Shown in pieces: positions 34,047 through 42,467 of a stretch of 64,000 bases of DNA. Under the pieces are notes generated by a model. It did not search any database. It was not told where the DNA came from and saw only the letters and a program-made list of their open reading frames with translations. Made by a program: the position numbers and the translations under genes. The DNA lies in NCBI GenBank assembly GCA_029228645.1, contig JAPTHR010000007.1, forward strand, positions 111,533-175,532, given 5' to 3'. This DNA comes from Gammaproteobacteria bacterium Milos-ODIII6 (GTDB lineage Bacteria > Pseudomonadota > Gammaproteobacteria > Chromatiales > Chromatiaceae). Position 1 is the stretch's first letter; every line of letters begins with the position of its first letter.

Positions 34047-34898
34047 ATGAACCGGGACACGCATCTCAACGACTACGAGCGCATAGCGCGGTCCTTCGCC
34101 TGGATGGAAGCCGCGCGCGCGCGCCAGCCCGGCTGGGGCGACATGGCGGCGGCGGCCGGTCTGGGCGAGCCGGAATACCGGGCACGGCTGCAGGCTTGGT
34201 CAGGCGTCTCACCGGAACGTCTGCTCGAAATCCTCAAGCCGGGTCACCTGCAAGGGGTCCTGCAGCAATCCAGTGGTTTGCCGGAGGGCGGCCGGGCTGG
34301 CGCGCAAGCCGGCTTGCGCACGGATCAGAATCAGCGCTTCGAACTGGACGCGATATCGACCCGCGAGGCGGCCGCGGAGCGCACCGGGCGCGTGATTGGC
34401 TATGGAGAGGCCGATACGCCGTATGGTTCGGCCGCGATCGGGTTCACCTGGCGTGGCGTGTGTCACCTGAGCTTTTTGCCGGTAGGGGGGCGGGCGGAAG
34501 ACGTCCTGCGGGCGGCCTGGCCAGAGGCGCAACTGACCGAGCGACGCGAGACCGCGGAGGAGCTGCTTGGCCGGATATTCTCCGATCCCGAAGTGGCCGC
34601 TCGCGAACCGCTGCGGGCCTGGGTCCTGGGCAGTGAGTTCCAGGTTCGCGTATGGCAGGCGCTTGTCACGCTTCCCGGCGGTCACTTGTGGAGCTACGCG
34701 GAACTGGCGGCGCGCGCCGGCAGCCCGGGCGCGGCGCGTGCGGTTGGCAGCGCGATGGCGTCCAATCCGCTGGCCTTTCTGATTCCCTGCCACCGGGTAT
34801 TGCGACAGAACGGGGAGGTGGGACGCTACGGCGGGGGCAGCGTGCGCAAGGCGCTCATGATTGCGCGCGAGGCGGCACATCTCGAGCGCCCTGCCTGA
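34047..34898 (+). CDS. AraC-type HTH fused to methylated-DNA-protein-cysteine methyltransferase (Ada-like)
   Basis: The 283-residue protein has two parts. Residues ~10-75 are a single AraC/Ada-type helix-turn-helix (DYERIARSFAWMEAARAR..., GVSPERLLEIL). Residues ~100-283 are an Ogt-type DNA methyltransferase with the acceptor Cys248 in IPCHRV and the DNA-binding SYAELAARAG. It repairs O6-methylguanine by transferring the methyl to its own cysteine. The N-terminal Ada methylphosphotriester domain with its zinc cysteines is absent, so the alkylation-sensing switch of E. coli Ada is missing. The gene stands alone, divergent from galT. Confidence 0.92.
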   Translation: MNRDTHLNDYERIARSFAWMEAARARQPGWGDMAAAAGLGEPEYRARLQAWSGVSPERLLEILKPGHLQGVLQQSSGLPEGGRAGAQAGLRTDQNQRFELDAISTREAAAERTGRVIGYGEADTPYGSAAIGFTWRGVCHLSFLPVGGRAEDVLRAAWPEAQLTERRETAEELLGRIFSDPEVAAREPLRAWVLGSEFQVRVWQALVTLPGGHLWSYAELAARAGSPGAARAVGSAMASNPLAFLIPCHRVLRQNGEVGRYGGGSVRKALMIAREAAHLERPA

Positions 34899-34939
34899 TC
34901 CGACCCGCGCTGCGGCGACTGCCACTTTCCTGCGGGCAT

Positions 34940-36604
34940 TCAGGATGCCTGGGCGGTCAGCAGCCGTCCCTGCTCGAGGGTCAGCGTCTGGTCGATGCCG
35001 GAGAGGGGGAGGGGGCGATGCGTGATCAACAGGACGGTGCGCCCTGCCATCAAAGGTTCCAGACTGCTTAGCAACTGCTGTTCGGTGTGGCGGTCCAGGC
35101 CCTCGCTGGGCTCATCCAGGAGGAGCAGCGGGCCTGGCTTGAGCAAGGCCCGCGCGATCGCTATCCGACGCGCCTGGCCGCCAGAGACCTTGCTGCCGGT
35201 TTCTCCCAGCCAGGTGTCCAGTCCCGCGGGCAGCGACTCCACGAACTCCAGGATCTGCGCCTGCCTGCAGGCGGCGAGCAGCTCGGATTCGGACGCATCC
35301 GGGGCGGCCAGCCGGAGGTTGTCGCGCAGGGTGCCCGAGACCAGCTGGGTATGCTGCGAGACCAGCGTGACCCGGCTGCGCCAATGCTCGCTATTGAATT
35401 CGCGCAGGTCGATTCCGCCGAAGCGTATATTGCCGGCAACCGGGTCCCAGAATCGCATCAGCAGGTTGACGATCGAAGTCTTGCCAGAGCCGCTGGCGCC
35501 GAGCAGCACGGTGCGACTGCCGGCCGGCAACTCCAGGTCAATGCCATTCAGGGCAGGGCGGCCTTCTCCATAGTCGAGGCTGACGTCCTGGAAGCGTATG
35601 TCCCCCTGTTCCGGCGGCAGGCGGGGATGAGCCGGTTCGCTGACCGCCGGCGGTGTATCCACGATCCGGAACAGTCGCCTGGCGGCCTCGCCGGTTTCGC
35701 CCAGTAACCCCAGTGCCGCCGGTAGTGGCACCACCGCCTCGAAACTGGCCAGGGTGAACAGCGCCAGCATCGCCAGATCCGGCGGAGACAAAAGGGTTCC
35801 CCGCAGCAGCGGAATGCCGATCAACAGGATGCACCACAAGGCGAGATGCGCGAGCAGGCCCTGAGCTGACTCGGCGAGGGACTGGATCGAGTGGACGCGA
35901 TCCTGCTGGCGCAGGAGGTCGCTGTTGCCGCGTTGGAACAGACTTGCCTGGCGTTGGTCCGCTTCGCAGGCCACCAGTTCCGCCATCCCCTGAATGGTGT
36001 CGACCGCGCGGGTGCGCAATTCACCCGTGAGGCGCACCTGTTCACGCCCGCTGCGGCGGGCGAGCCGATCCACCCACAGGGGCAGGAAAAGCCCAGCAGT
36101 CAGGAGAAAGCCGAGGTGGAGCATCGCCAGGTAGGGGTCATAGCTGGCCACGAACAGGGTGAACAGCAGGATGCTGATTAGCGCCACCAGTATTGGCATG
36201 GCGATCCGCAGATACACCGCATCCAGGCGATCGATATCCTTCTGCAGGTGGTTGAGCAGTTCACCGCTGCGGTAACGCGACAGCGCCGCGGGCGCCAGAG
36301 GTTCCACACCCCGGTAGAACCACACCCGCAGGTCGGCGATCAGGCGGAAGGTTGCCTCGTGCGTGATGACGCGCTCGCCGTAACGTCCGGCGGTGCGCGC
36401 CATGGCGAGTCCGCGGATGATGGCGGCCGGGGTGAAATAGTTGATGCTCGCACCGGCAACGCCTGCAACCGCCATCGAGGTGATAAACCAGCCGGAGAGG
36501 GCAAGCAGGCCGACGTTCGCGAGCAGGGTGATCAGTGCCAGGAGCGTCCCGAGCAGCAGCCAGCCGAGGTGAGGGCGGTAGATTCGGTAGAGCCGCCTGA
36601 TCAT
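34940..36604 (-). CDS. cydC: Thiol-reductant ABC exporter subunit CydC
   Basis: The 554-residue half-transporter has six membrane spans in the first ~300 residues, then an ATPase domain: LLGASGSGKTSIVNLL (Walker A), KVSGGQARRIAIAR (signature) and LLLLDEPSEGLD (Walker B). Its ATG (36604) overlaps the cydD stop as ATGA, so the two halves are translationally coupled. The open frame extends far upstream but that part is a shadow of cydD. CydDC exports cysteine and glutathione to the periplasm and is needed to assemble cytochrome bd, whose genes lie directly upstream. Confidence 0.95.
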   Translation of the reverse strand: MIRRLYRIYRPHLGWLLLGTLLALITLLANVGLLALSGWFITSMAVAGVAGASINYFTPAAIIRGLAMARTAGRYGERVITHEATFRLIADLRVWFYRGVEPLAPAALSRYRSGELLNHLQKDIDRLDAVYLRIAMPILVALISILLFTLFVASYDPYLAMLHLGFLLTAGLFLPLWVDRLARRSGREQVRLTGELRTRAVDTIQGMAELVACEADQRQASLFQRGNSDLLRQQDRVHSIQSLAESAQGLLAHLALWCILLIGIPLLRGTLLSPPDLAMLALFTLASFEAVVPLPAALGLLGETGEAARRLFRIVDTPPAVSEPAHPRLPPEQGDIRFQDVSLDYGEGRPALNGIDLELPAGSRTVLLGASGSGKTSIVNLLMRFWDPVAGNIRFGGIDLREFNSEHWRSRVTLVSQHTQLVSGTLRDNLRLAAPDASESELLAACRQAQILEFVESLPAGLDTWLGETGSKVSGGQARRIAIARALLKPGPLLLLDEPSEGLDRHTEQQLLSSLEPLMAGRTVLLITHRPLPLSGIDQTLTLEQGRLLTAQAS

Positions 36605-38334
36605 GGGGTGATCTCCCGTCCTGCCTGCAACAGGTCGCGGAAGGGCCCCGCGCATTCGGAAAGATCCGCAAAGCGACCCTCCTGGACCACTTTTCCGGCC
36701 TGCAGGACGACGATGCGATCGGCGTTGCGCACGGTCTGCAGCCGGTGGGCGATGCTGATGATGCTCCGCTTGCCGCTCAATCGCTGCAGGGTATCGGTAA
36801 TCAGTCGTTCGCTCTCGCTGTCGAGGTGGGCGCTGGGCTCGTCCAGCAGCAGCCAGGGGGTGCCGCGGACCAGGGCGCGTGCGATCGCGATACGTTGACT
36901 CTGGCCACCCGACAATCCGTGTCCACCGTCGCCCACCAGGGTGTCGAGTCCCTGCGGCAGGGCGTCGATGAACCCGAGCGCATGCGCCGCCTCGGCGGCC
37001 TCCAGCACCAGGTTCAGGGAGGCGTCTGGCGCTCCCAGGCGGATGTTGTCGATCACGCTGGCGTGGAACAGGTGCGCGCGCTGCGGTATCCAACCGATCT
37101 GACGGCGCCAGGCCGTGCTGTTGGCGGCCCCCAGCTTGGTATTGCCTACCAGGATCTCACCCCGGTCGGGCTGAACGAACCCGAGCAGGAGATTCGCCAG
37201 GGTGGTCTTACCCGCGCCGCTCGGACCGACGATGGCAACGTGCTCACCCGGCTCGAAACGCAGTTCCAGGCCGGAGAGCGCCTCGCGACCGGCCTCGTAG
37301 GCAAAATGCACATCACGCAACACGATTGCGCCGTGAAATTCCTGCGACTCCCCTTCGCCGTCGCTCGCCGGTGCTTCGGTGCGCTCGAGTATCGACGCCA
37401 GCTGCCCGGCTGCGGCGGCGGCCTCCATGCGAGCATGATTCTGAACGCCGAAATTCCGCAGTGGGAGGTAGAACTCCGGTGCCAGCAGGAGGACGAAGAA
37501 GCCATAGAAAAAGGCCATTTCCCCGTCCAGAAGACGGAACCCGATGAATACCGCAATCAGCGCGATGCTGATCGCCACGAAAAACTCCAACACGGCCGAG
37601 GTCAGAAAGGCGAGCCGCAACACCGACATGGTGCTGTGGCGGAAGGCATCTGAAATCCGCGCGATGTTGTGCAATTCGCGTCGGCTGGCATTGAAGGCCT
37701 TGCGCGTGGCCAGGGTCTGCAGCACATTCAGAAAGTGAGAGCCCATGCGGGTGAGTTCCTCCCACTGGGCCTGATTGCGCCGCTCTGCACCCTTGCCGAT
37801 CAGTGTCATGAACAGCGGCACCAGGGGGGCGGTCAGGATCAGTACCAGGCCGGATATCCAGTCGCTCGGGAACACGGCCAGCAGAATCACCAGCGGGGCC
37901 GCGCTCATCAGGATCATGGCCGGGACGTAGCGGGCGAAGTAGCCATCCAGGGCCTCGACACCGTCGACCAGGCGGGTAGCGAGGTCGCCGCTCCTCTCGT
38001 TGTGCAGCGCGACCGGCCCGATTCGCCGCAGCTTTGCGAAAAGGCGTGAGCGCACATCCTGCTTGACCCGCAGGGACGCTTCGAATCCCAGTCTGGCCGA
38101 TCGCCAGTTGGCGCCAAAGCGAAGCAGGAAGACAGGAAGAAGTGCCAGCATCACCGGCAGCACGTCGTCTAGCCCGGCATCCTGAAAGGTTACCGCGTCG
38201 ATCACGTAGGCCAGCAGCCAGGCCTGGGCGACGACCAATATACCGGTGAGCGGCGCAAGCAGGCGAAGCTCGCGCAACGGCTTCGCCGCGGTCGTTCGTT
38301 GTTCTTTCAGCCAATGGTCGCCGTTGCTCGACAT
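36601..38334 (-). CDS. cydD: Thiol-reductant ABC exporter subunit CydD
   Basis: This 577-residue ABC half-transporter is the first gene of cydDC. The membrane domain includes LTGILVVAQAWLLAYVIDAV, the long DVRSRLFAKLRRIGPV loop and IALIAVFIGFRLLDGEM. The ATPase domain has Walker A IVGPSGAGKTTLA (~377), signature GLSGGQSQRIA and WLLLDEPSAHLD. The N-terminal order and length fit CydD rather than CydC. A strong terminator separates it from cydX, so cydDC may use its own promoter within 38335-38486; none is clear. No good ribosome site is seen except GGAGGG ~18 nt upstream. Confidence 0.95.
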   Translation of the reverse strand: MSSNGDHWLKEQRTTAAKPLRELRLLAPLTGILVVAQAWLLAYVIDAVTFQDAGLDDVLPVMLALLPVFLLRFGANWRSARLGFEASLRVKQDVRSRLFAKLRRIGPVALHNERSGDLATRLVDGVEALDGYFARYVPAMILMSAAPLVILLAVFPSDWISGLVLILTAPLVPLFMTLIGKGAERRNQAQWEELTRMGSHFLNVLQTLATRKAFNASRRELHNIARISDAFRHSTMSVLRLAFLTSAVLEFFVAISIALIAVFIGFRLLDGEMAFFYGFFVLLLAPEFYLPLRNFGVQNHARMEAAAAAGQLASILERTEAPASDGEGESQEFHGAIVLRDVHFAYEAGREALSGLELRFEPGEHVAIVGPSGAGKTTLANLLLGFVQPDRGEILVGNTKLGAANSTAWRRQIGWIPQRAHLFHASVIDNIRLGAPDASLNLVLEAAEAAHALGFIDALPQGLDTLVGDGGHGLSGGQSQRIAIARALVRGTPWLLLDEPSAHLDSESERLITDTLQRLSGKRSIISIAHRLQTVRNADRIVVLQAGKVVQEGRFADLSECAGPFRDLLQAGREITP

Positions 38335-38486
38335 CTATCGTGCCTGTCGGCCCTCCGTGGGCGAGGGCTCAATCCACCAAAAAAGGAAAGTATCGTTGCT
38401 TCCACCTGCGCCAGGTGAGCGTCGTTGCTGAGTGGGTCAAAACATCCGAACCGGCGCCTTGGCCGGATACGGCGATCGCGGGGGTG

Positions 38487-38518
38487 AAAAAACGGGGGCG
38501 ACCGGCGCCCCCTTTTTT
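38487..38518. terminator. Bidirectional rho-independent terminator after cydABX
   Basis: The 7-bp stem GGGGGCG (38494-38500)/CGCCCCC (38506-38512) with an ACCGG loop has six A on one side and six T on the other, so it works on either strand. On the minus strand it follows the cydX stop by 18 nt and precedes cydD by about 150 bp. Confidence 0.92.
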
Positions 38519-38536
38519 GCCTGGGGCCGATGCTCC

Positions 38537-38659
38537 TCAGTCCCCGTTGCCGTTGCAATGCTCCTCGTCCAGGCAGGCCTCGTGCTCGAGCCACAGGACG
38601 TTGATGACGCCGAAGGCCAGCGCCAGGAGAACGCCGAGGATCCAGGTGAAATACCACAT
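38537..38659 (-). CDS. cydX: Cytochrome bd oxidase small subunit CydX
   Basis: A 40-residue membrane peptide read on the minus strand that begins MWYFTWILGVLLALAFGVIN, closely matching the start of E. coli CydX. One span covers residues ~4-24, followed by an acidic tail with two cysteines (EACLDEEHC). AAAGGAGAATCGAC precedes the ATG. It lies 15 bp after cydB in the expected cydABX order. CydX stabilises the CydAB complex and its hemes. The two C-terminal cysteines are not a general CydX feature that I know of and might pair in the periplasm. Confidence 0.95.
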   Translation of the reverse strand: MWYFTWILGVLLALAFGVINVLWLEHEACLDEEHCNGNGD

Positions 38660-38674
38660 GTCGATTCTCCTTTT

Positions 38675-39817
38675 TCAGTAAGCCAGATGGGACTGTTCTT
38701 CGATTTCCTTGACCGTCACCACGCGCCACATCTTCCAGAAATTCCAGGTGGTGTAGGCAATGATGATCGGAACGAAGATCACCGCTGAGATGAACATCAC
38801 GTTCAGGGTCAGGTGGCTCGAGGAGGCATCCCAGACCGTGAGGCTGTGGCCGGGATTGATGCTCGACGGCATCACGAAGGGGAACATCGAAACCCCGGCG
38901 GTAAAGATCGTGCCCAGCTGAACCAGGGACGAGCTGAAGAAGGCCCACCCGGCGCGCCCGGCACGCGAGAACAGGATCGCCAGGGCGGCAGCAGCGAATG
39001 CGAGCGCCGGGGCGAGCATGGCCATCGGGTACAGGCTGTAGTTCTTCAGCCAGGCTCCCTCTGCAATGATCACTTCCTTCCCGATCGGCACCGGCAACGC
39101 ATCATGCGGACGGTCCTTGACGATCTCGAAGCCATCGATACCCAGCGCCAGCCAGATCCCGGCCAGGGCGAAGGTGGCGATGAAGATCAGTCCGATGACC
39201 GTTACCGCTTTCTGCGCGCGGTCTGCGATGACCTTTTCGGTGCGCAGCTGCAGGAAGGTGGCGCCGTGCAGAATGATCATGCTCAGGCTGACCACGCCCA
39301 CCAGCAGGGCGAAGGGGTTGAGCAGGCCGAAGAAGCTGCCGGTATACCAGGGGCGCATGATCTCGTCGTAGTGGAAGGGCACGCCCTGCAGCAGGTTGCC
39401 GAATGCGATGCCGAAGACCAGGGGAGGAACCGCGCTGCCCACCAGCAGGCCCCAGTCCCAGGTATTGCGCCACTGGAGATTGTCCAGCTTGGAGCGGTAA
39501 TCGAATCCGACCGGGCGCAGGAACAGCGCGAACAGCACCAGGATCATGGCGAAGTAGAAGCCAGAGAAGGAGGCCGCATACACCGCCGGCCAGGCGGCGA
39601 AGATCGCACCGCCGGCGGTGATGAACCACACTTGGTTGCCGTCCCAGTGAGGCCCCACCGTGTTGATGATCACGCGCCGTTCCGGATCGTTCTTGCCGAG
39701 GAAGGGCAGCAGCGCGCCGACCCCCATATCCATGCCATCCATGATGGCGAAACCCACCAGCAGGACGCCAACAAGCACCCACCAGACAAACTTGAGTGTT
39801 TCGTAATCCAGAACCAT
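38675..39817 (-). CDS. cydB: Cytochrome bd quinol oxidase subunit II CydB
   Basis: The 380-residue protein (start ATG 39817, preceded by TGAGGAGCACAG) has about nine spans and the family marks FAIMDGMDMGVGALLPFLG at the N-terminus, NTVGPHWDGNQVWFITAGGA (~49-68) and VMPSSINPGHSLTVWDASSS near the C-terminus. CydB is the structural partner of heme-bearing CydA and forms its own proton-path residues. It lies 13 bp after cydA and 15 bp before cydX. Confidence 0.97.
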   Translation of the reverse strand: MVLDYETLKFVWWVLVGVLLVGFAIMDGMDMGVGALLPFLGKNDPERRVIINTVGPHWDGNQVWFITAGGAIFAAWPAVYAASFSGFYFAMILVLFALFLRPVGFDYRSKLDNLQWRNTWDWGLLVGSAVPPLVFGIAFGNLLQGVPFHYDEIMRPWYTGSFFGLLNPFALLVGVVSLSMIILHGATFLQLRTEKVIADRAQKAVTVIGLIFIATFALAGIWLALGIDGFEIVKDRPHDALPVPIGKEVIIAEGAWLKNYSLYPMAMLAPALAFAAAALAILFSRAGRAGWAFFSSSLVQLGTIFTAGVSMFPFVMPSSINPGHSLTVWDASSSHLTLNVMFISAVIFVPIIIAYTTWNFWKMWRVVTVKEIEEQSHLAY

Positions 39818-39830
39818 TTTTCTGTGCTCC

Positions 39831-41432
39831 TCAGTCTTTGAGCGGTGCGGCAGGCGCATCGGCAAGTGTTGCGGTACCCCCGGTCGGGCTCTCGAAGTGG
39901 TAGCGGCCGGTGTGCAGCGAACTCGGACCCAGGCGGGCGAACTTGAACATCAGGTACATCTCGATCACCGCGAGGATGGTGTAGAAGGCGATGAAGCCGG
40001 TGAGACTGATGATCAGGTCGGTCTTGGTCAGCGTCGAAGTGGCCAGGAAGGTGGGCAGCACCTCACCGATGGCCCAGGGCTGGCGGCCGTACTCCGCAAC
40101 GAACCAGCCGGTCTCGATCGCGATCCAGGGCAGGGGAATGCCATACAGGAAGGCGCGCAACAGCCAGCGATGACTCTCCAGGCGGCGACGCGCCATCAGG
40201 ATGAAGCCCAGGCCGAACATCAGCAGCATCAGGAAGCCGGAGGCGACCATGATTCGGAAGGTCCAGAACATCAGGGTGACGTCCGGTACGGTACCGCGTG
40301 CGGCCAGGGCGGTCTGTTCCTCGGTCGCATCCACCACGTCAGGCGTGAACTGCTTGAGCAGCAGACCGTAGCCGAGGTCCTTCTTGTTCGCCTCGAACAG
40401 GGCCTTGTCCTGTTCGGTGCCTTCTCCGGCACGAATGGCGGTCATGGCGCCGAAGGCAATCATGCCCGCACGGATCCGTTGTTCGTTATGCGCGACCAGT
40501 TCCTTGATGCCGGTGACCTCCTCGTCCAGGGAGCGGGTCGCGATGATGCCGAGGGCATACGGAATCTTGATCGCACCCTTCGTTTCCATGGTCTCGTCAT
40601 CCGGATAGCCGATCACGGTGAAGGCCGCGGGAGCCTCCTCGGTATGCCATTCGGCTTCCATCGCAGCGAGCTTCATCTGCTGTACCTCGCCGGCCTCGTA
40701 GCCGGATTCATCGCCGAGAACGATGACCGAACAGATCGAGGCGAGTCCGAAGCCGAGCGCGATCGCCATGGAGCGGCGGGCGAAGCCGAGGTCGCGTCCT
40801 TTCAGCAGGTAGTAGGCAGAGATGCCTGCGACGAACATCGAGGCAGCCACGTAGCCAGCCGATACGGTATGGATGAATTTGACCTGCGCGACCGGGTTGA
40901 AGAACACCTCGGAGAAGCTGGTCATCTCCATGCGCATGGTCTCGAGGCTGAACTCAGCGCCGACCGGGTTCTGCATCCAGCCATTGGCAATCAGGATCCA
41001 GAGCGCGGAGAGGTTGGTGCCGAGCGCGGTCAGGAAGGTCACCATGAGGTGCTGACGCTTGCTGAGGCGCTCCCAGCCGAGGAAGAACATGCCGACGAAG
41101 GTGGATTCGAGGAAGAAGGCCATCAGCCCTTCGATCGCCAGAGGGGCGCCGAACACGTCTCCCACGTAGTGCGAGTAGTAGGCCCAGTTGGTCCCGAACT
41201 CGAACTCCATGGTCAGGCCAGTGGTCACGCCGAGGGCAAAGTTGATCCCGAACAGCTTGCCCCAGAACTTGGTCATGTCCTTGTAGACCTGTTTGCCGGT
41301 CATGACATAGACGCTTTCCATGATGACCAGGATCCAGGTGAGACCCAGGGTCAGCGGGACGAAAAGGAAGTGATAGAGCGCGGTGATGGCGAATTGCCAG
41401 CGCGACAGATCGACAAAATCCGGATCAAGCAT
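39831..41432 (-). CDS. cydA: Cytochrome bd quinol oxidase subunit I CydA
   Basis: The 533-residue protein starts at ATG 41432 with GAGGGGGGAG upstream. The N-terminal span [20 protein letters not shown] carries the heme b595 ligand His. The quinol-binding loop (~residues 250-385) is of the long type and is followed by [15 protein letters not shown], the Q-loop signature. CydA binds hemes b558, b595 and d, oxidises quinol and reduces O2 to water without pumping protons. It is the first gene of cydABX. A degenerate FNR-type site with a suitably placed -10 box lies ~85-125 bp upstream. Confidence 0.97.
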   Translation of the reverse strand: MLDPDFVDLSRWQFAITALYHFLFVPLTLGLTWILVIMESVYVMTGKQVYKDMTKFWGKLFGINFALGVTTGLTMEFEFGTNWAYYSHYVGDVFGAPLAIEGLMAFFLESTFVGMFFLGWERLSKRQHLMVTFLTALGTNLSALWILIANGWMQNPVGAEFSLETMRMEMTSFSEVFFNPVAQVKFIHTVSAGYVAASMFVAGISAYYLLKGRDLGFARRSMAIALGFGLASICSVIVLGDESGYEAGEVQQMKLAAMEAEWHTEEAPAAFTVIGYPDDETMETKGAIKIPYALGIIATRSLDEEVTGIKELVAHNEQRIRAGMIAFGAMTAIRAGEGTEQDKALFEANKKDLGYGLLLKQFTPDVVDATEEQTALAARGTVPDVTLMFWTFRIMVASGFLMLLMFGLGFILMARRRLESHRWLLRAFLYGIPLPWIAIETGWFVAEYGRQPWAIGEVLPTFLATSTLTKTDLIISLTGFIAFYTILAVIEMYLMFKFARLGPSSLHTGRYHFESPTGGTATLADAPAAPLKD

Positions 41433-41517
41433 GGTCGGGCTCCCCCCTCGAAGGAAGTTACAGGCGGTTCGGTGGTCGACATTGAAGAGGCCGGACCATC
41501 GGTTCTGAGGGGGGCAC

Positions 41518-41557
41518 TTTATGGCCGGAAGATCAGGCCCGCATTGACAGAACGCAA
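41518..41557 (-). promoter_or_regulatory. Candidate FNR-dependent promoter of cydA
   Basis: On the minus strand TTGCG-ttct-GTCAA (41557-41544) is an imperfect FNR-type dyad (consensus TTGAT-N4-ATCAA, 7 of 10 matches). A -10-like CATAAA lies at 41523-41518, its centre 30 bp from the dyad centre, close to the spacing of class II FNR promoters. The cydA ATG is 86 bp further on. Confidence 0.45.
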
Positions 41558-41633
41558 TGCCGTCCGGGCGCGCCCCGGACCGCATCCTGGGGAAAACCCT
41601 TATATGGGTCCAGGTTTCTGCTTTTTCGAGTGT

Positions 41634-42341
41634 TTATTCAGCCAGATCGGCGGAAATCGCGGCTATATCGACGACGTACTCGTTGTGCGCCGTTTCCGTG
41701 AGCCAGCCCTTGCGACGGAATTCCGCGACCGTGCGGCTGGCCGTTTCGGTGGTAATGCCGAGCATTGCGCCGATATCCTCGCGTCCGAGCAGCTGGCAAC
41801 GGTGCGGTTCGGCCGGCTCGGCCAGGCGCAGGATCAGACGCGCCACGCGTCTGCGCGCGGAGCCGGTGGAGAGGTCGGTGAGCCAGCTGTCTGCCGAGGT
41901 CAGCGCACGCTGCCAACGTTGCAGGAGTTCGCGATAGAGATCCGGGTTGCGCTCGCTGAGATTGTTCACCGTTTCGGCAGGCAGGCAGCACAACTCCCAC
42001 TCCTGGATGGCGATCGCATTGTGCTCGTAGGGTTGCCCCAACAGGGCTTCCAGCCCGAGAGTGTCTGCCGAGCGGACCAGGCGGACGATGCGCTGGGTGC
42101 CGTCCGGGAGGTAGCGCACCAGCTTGATCAGACCGTGGCGCAGGGTGAACAGCCGCTTGCCCTTCTCTCCGTCGCGGTAGAGCGCCTCACCCGGCTGCAG
42201 CACGACCTGGATGATAGGGTCATGCACATGCTGGAAATCCTGCAATGTCAGGCCAGCAAACAACGCGCTCTGGCGCAGTTCGCAATTCTCGCAGTCCGCT
42301 ATGCCGGACCAGGCCTCTTTGAGGGAAAGGTTGTGTGTCAT
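41634..42341 (-). CDS. CRP/FNR-family regulator with altered cysteine set
   Basis: The 235-residue protein starts at ATG 42341. A cupin-like sensor domain (~30-140) is followed by a dimer helix and a winged HTH whose recognition helix reads TTETASRTVAEF. It keeps the E-x-x-S-R of FNR, so it should read TTGAT half-sites. Cysteines are 17, 20, 118 and 119. E. coli FNR binds its [4Fe-4S] cluster with Cys20, 23, 29 and 122; the Cys29 counterpart is absent and an extra Cys follows the Cys122 counterpart. A cluster could still be held, or control could be by thiol chemistry. It lies just upstream of cydA in the same direction, making cyd regulation likely. Confidence 0.88.
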   Translation of the reverse strand: MTHNLSLKEAWSGIADCENCELRQSALFAGLTLQDFQHVHDPIIQVVLQPGEALYRDGEKGKRLFTLRHGLIKLVRYLPDGTQRIVRLVRSADTLGLEALLGQPYEHNAIAIQEWELCCLPAETVNNLSERNPDLYRELLQRWQRALTSADSWLTDLSTGSARRRVARLILRLAEPAEPHRCQLLGREDIGAMLGITTETASRTVAEFRRKGWLTETAHNEYVVDIAAISADLAE

Positions 42342-42467
42342 GTCGGGTTGCGGGGCTTGCCCGGCTGTGGTGCTCCGTCGGGCAGTGCAGGCGCGCCCGA
42401 ATCGCCTGCTAATGATACCGGCCCTGTGGCAACATAGCGCCCTTTGTTTGCATCCGGTTTTCGCTGC

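Noticed and set aside
36605..37093. N-terminal extension of CydC by ~163 residues
   Set aside because: The extension is a shadow of the cydD ATPase region; CydC begins at the ATGA overlap at 36604, matching family length.
39897..42437. 846-residue open frame antisense to cydA and the FNR-like gene
   Set aside because: A high-GC shadow: rich in His, Gly, Glu and Gln with no motif, opposite recognisable cydA and regulator sequences.
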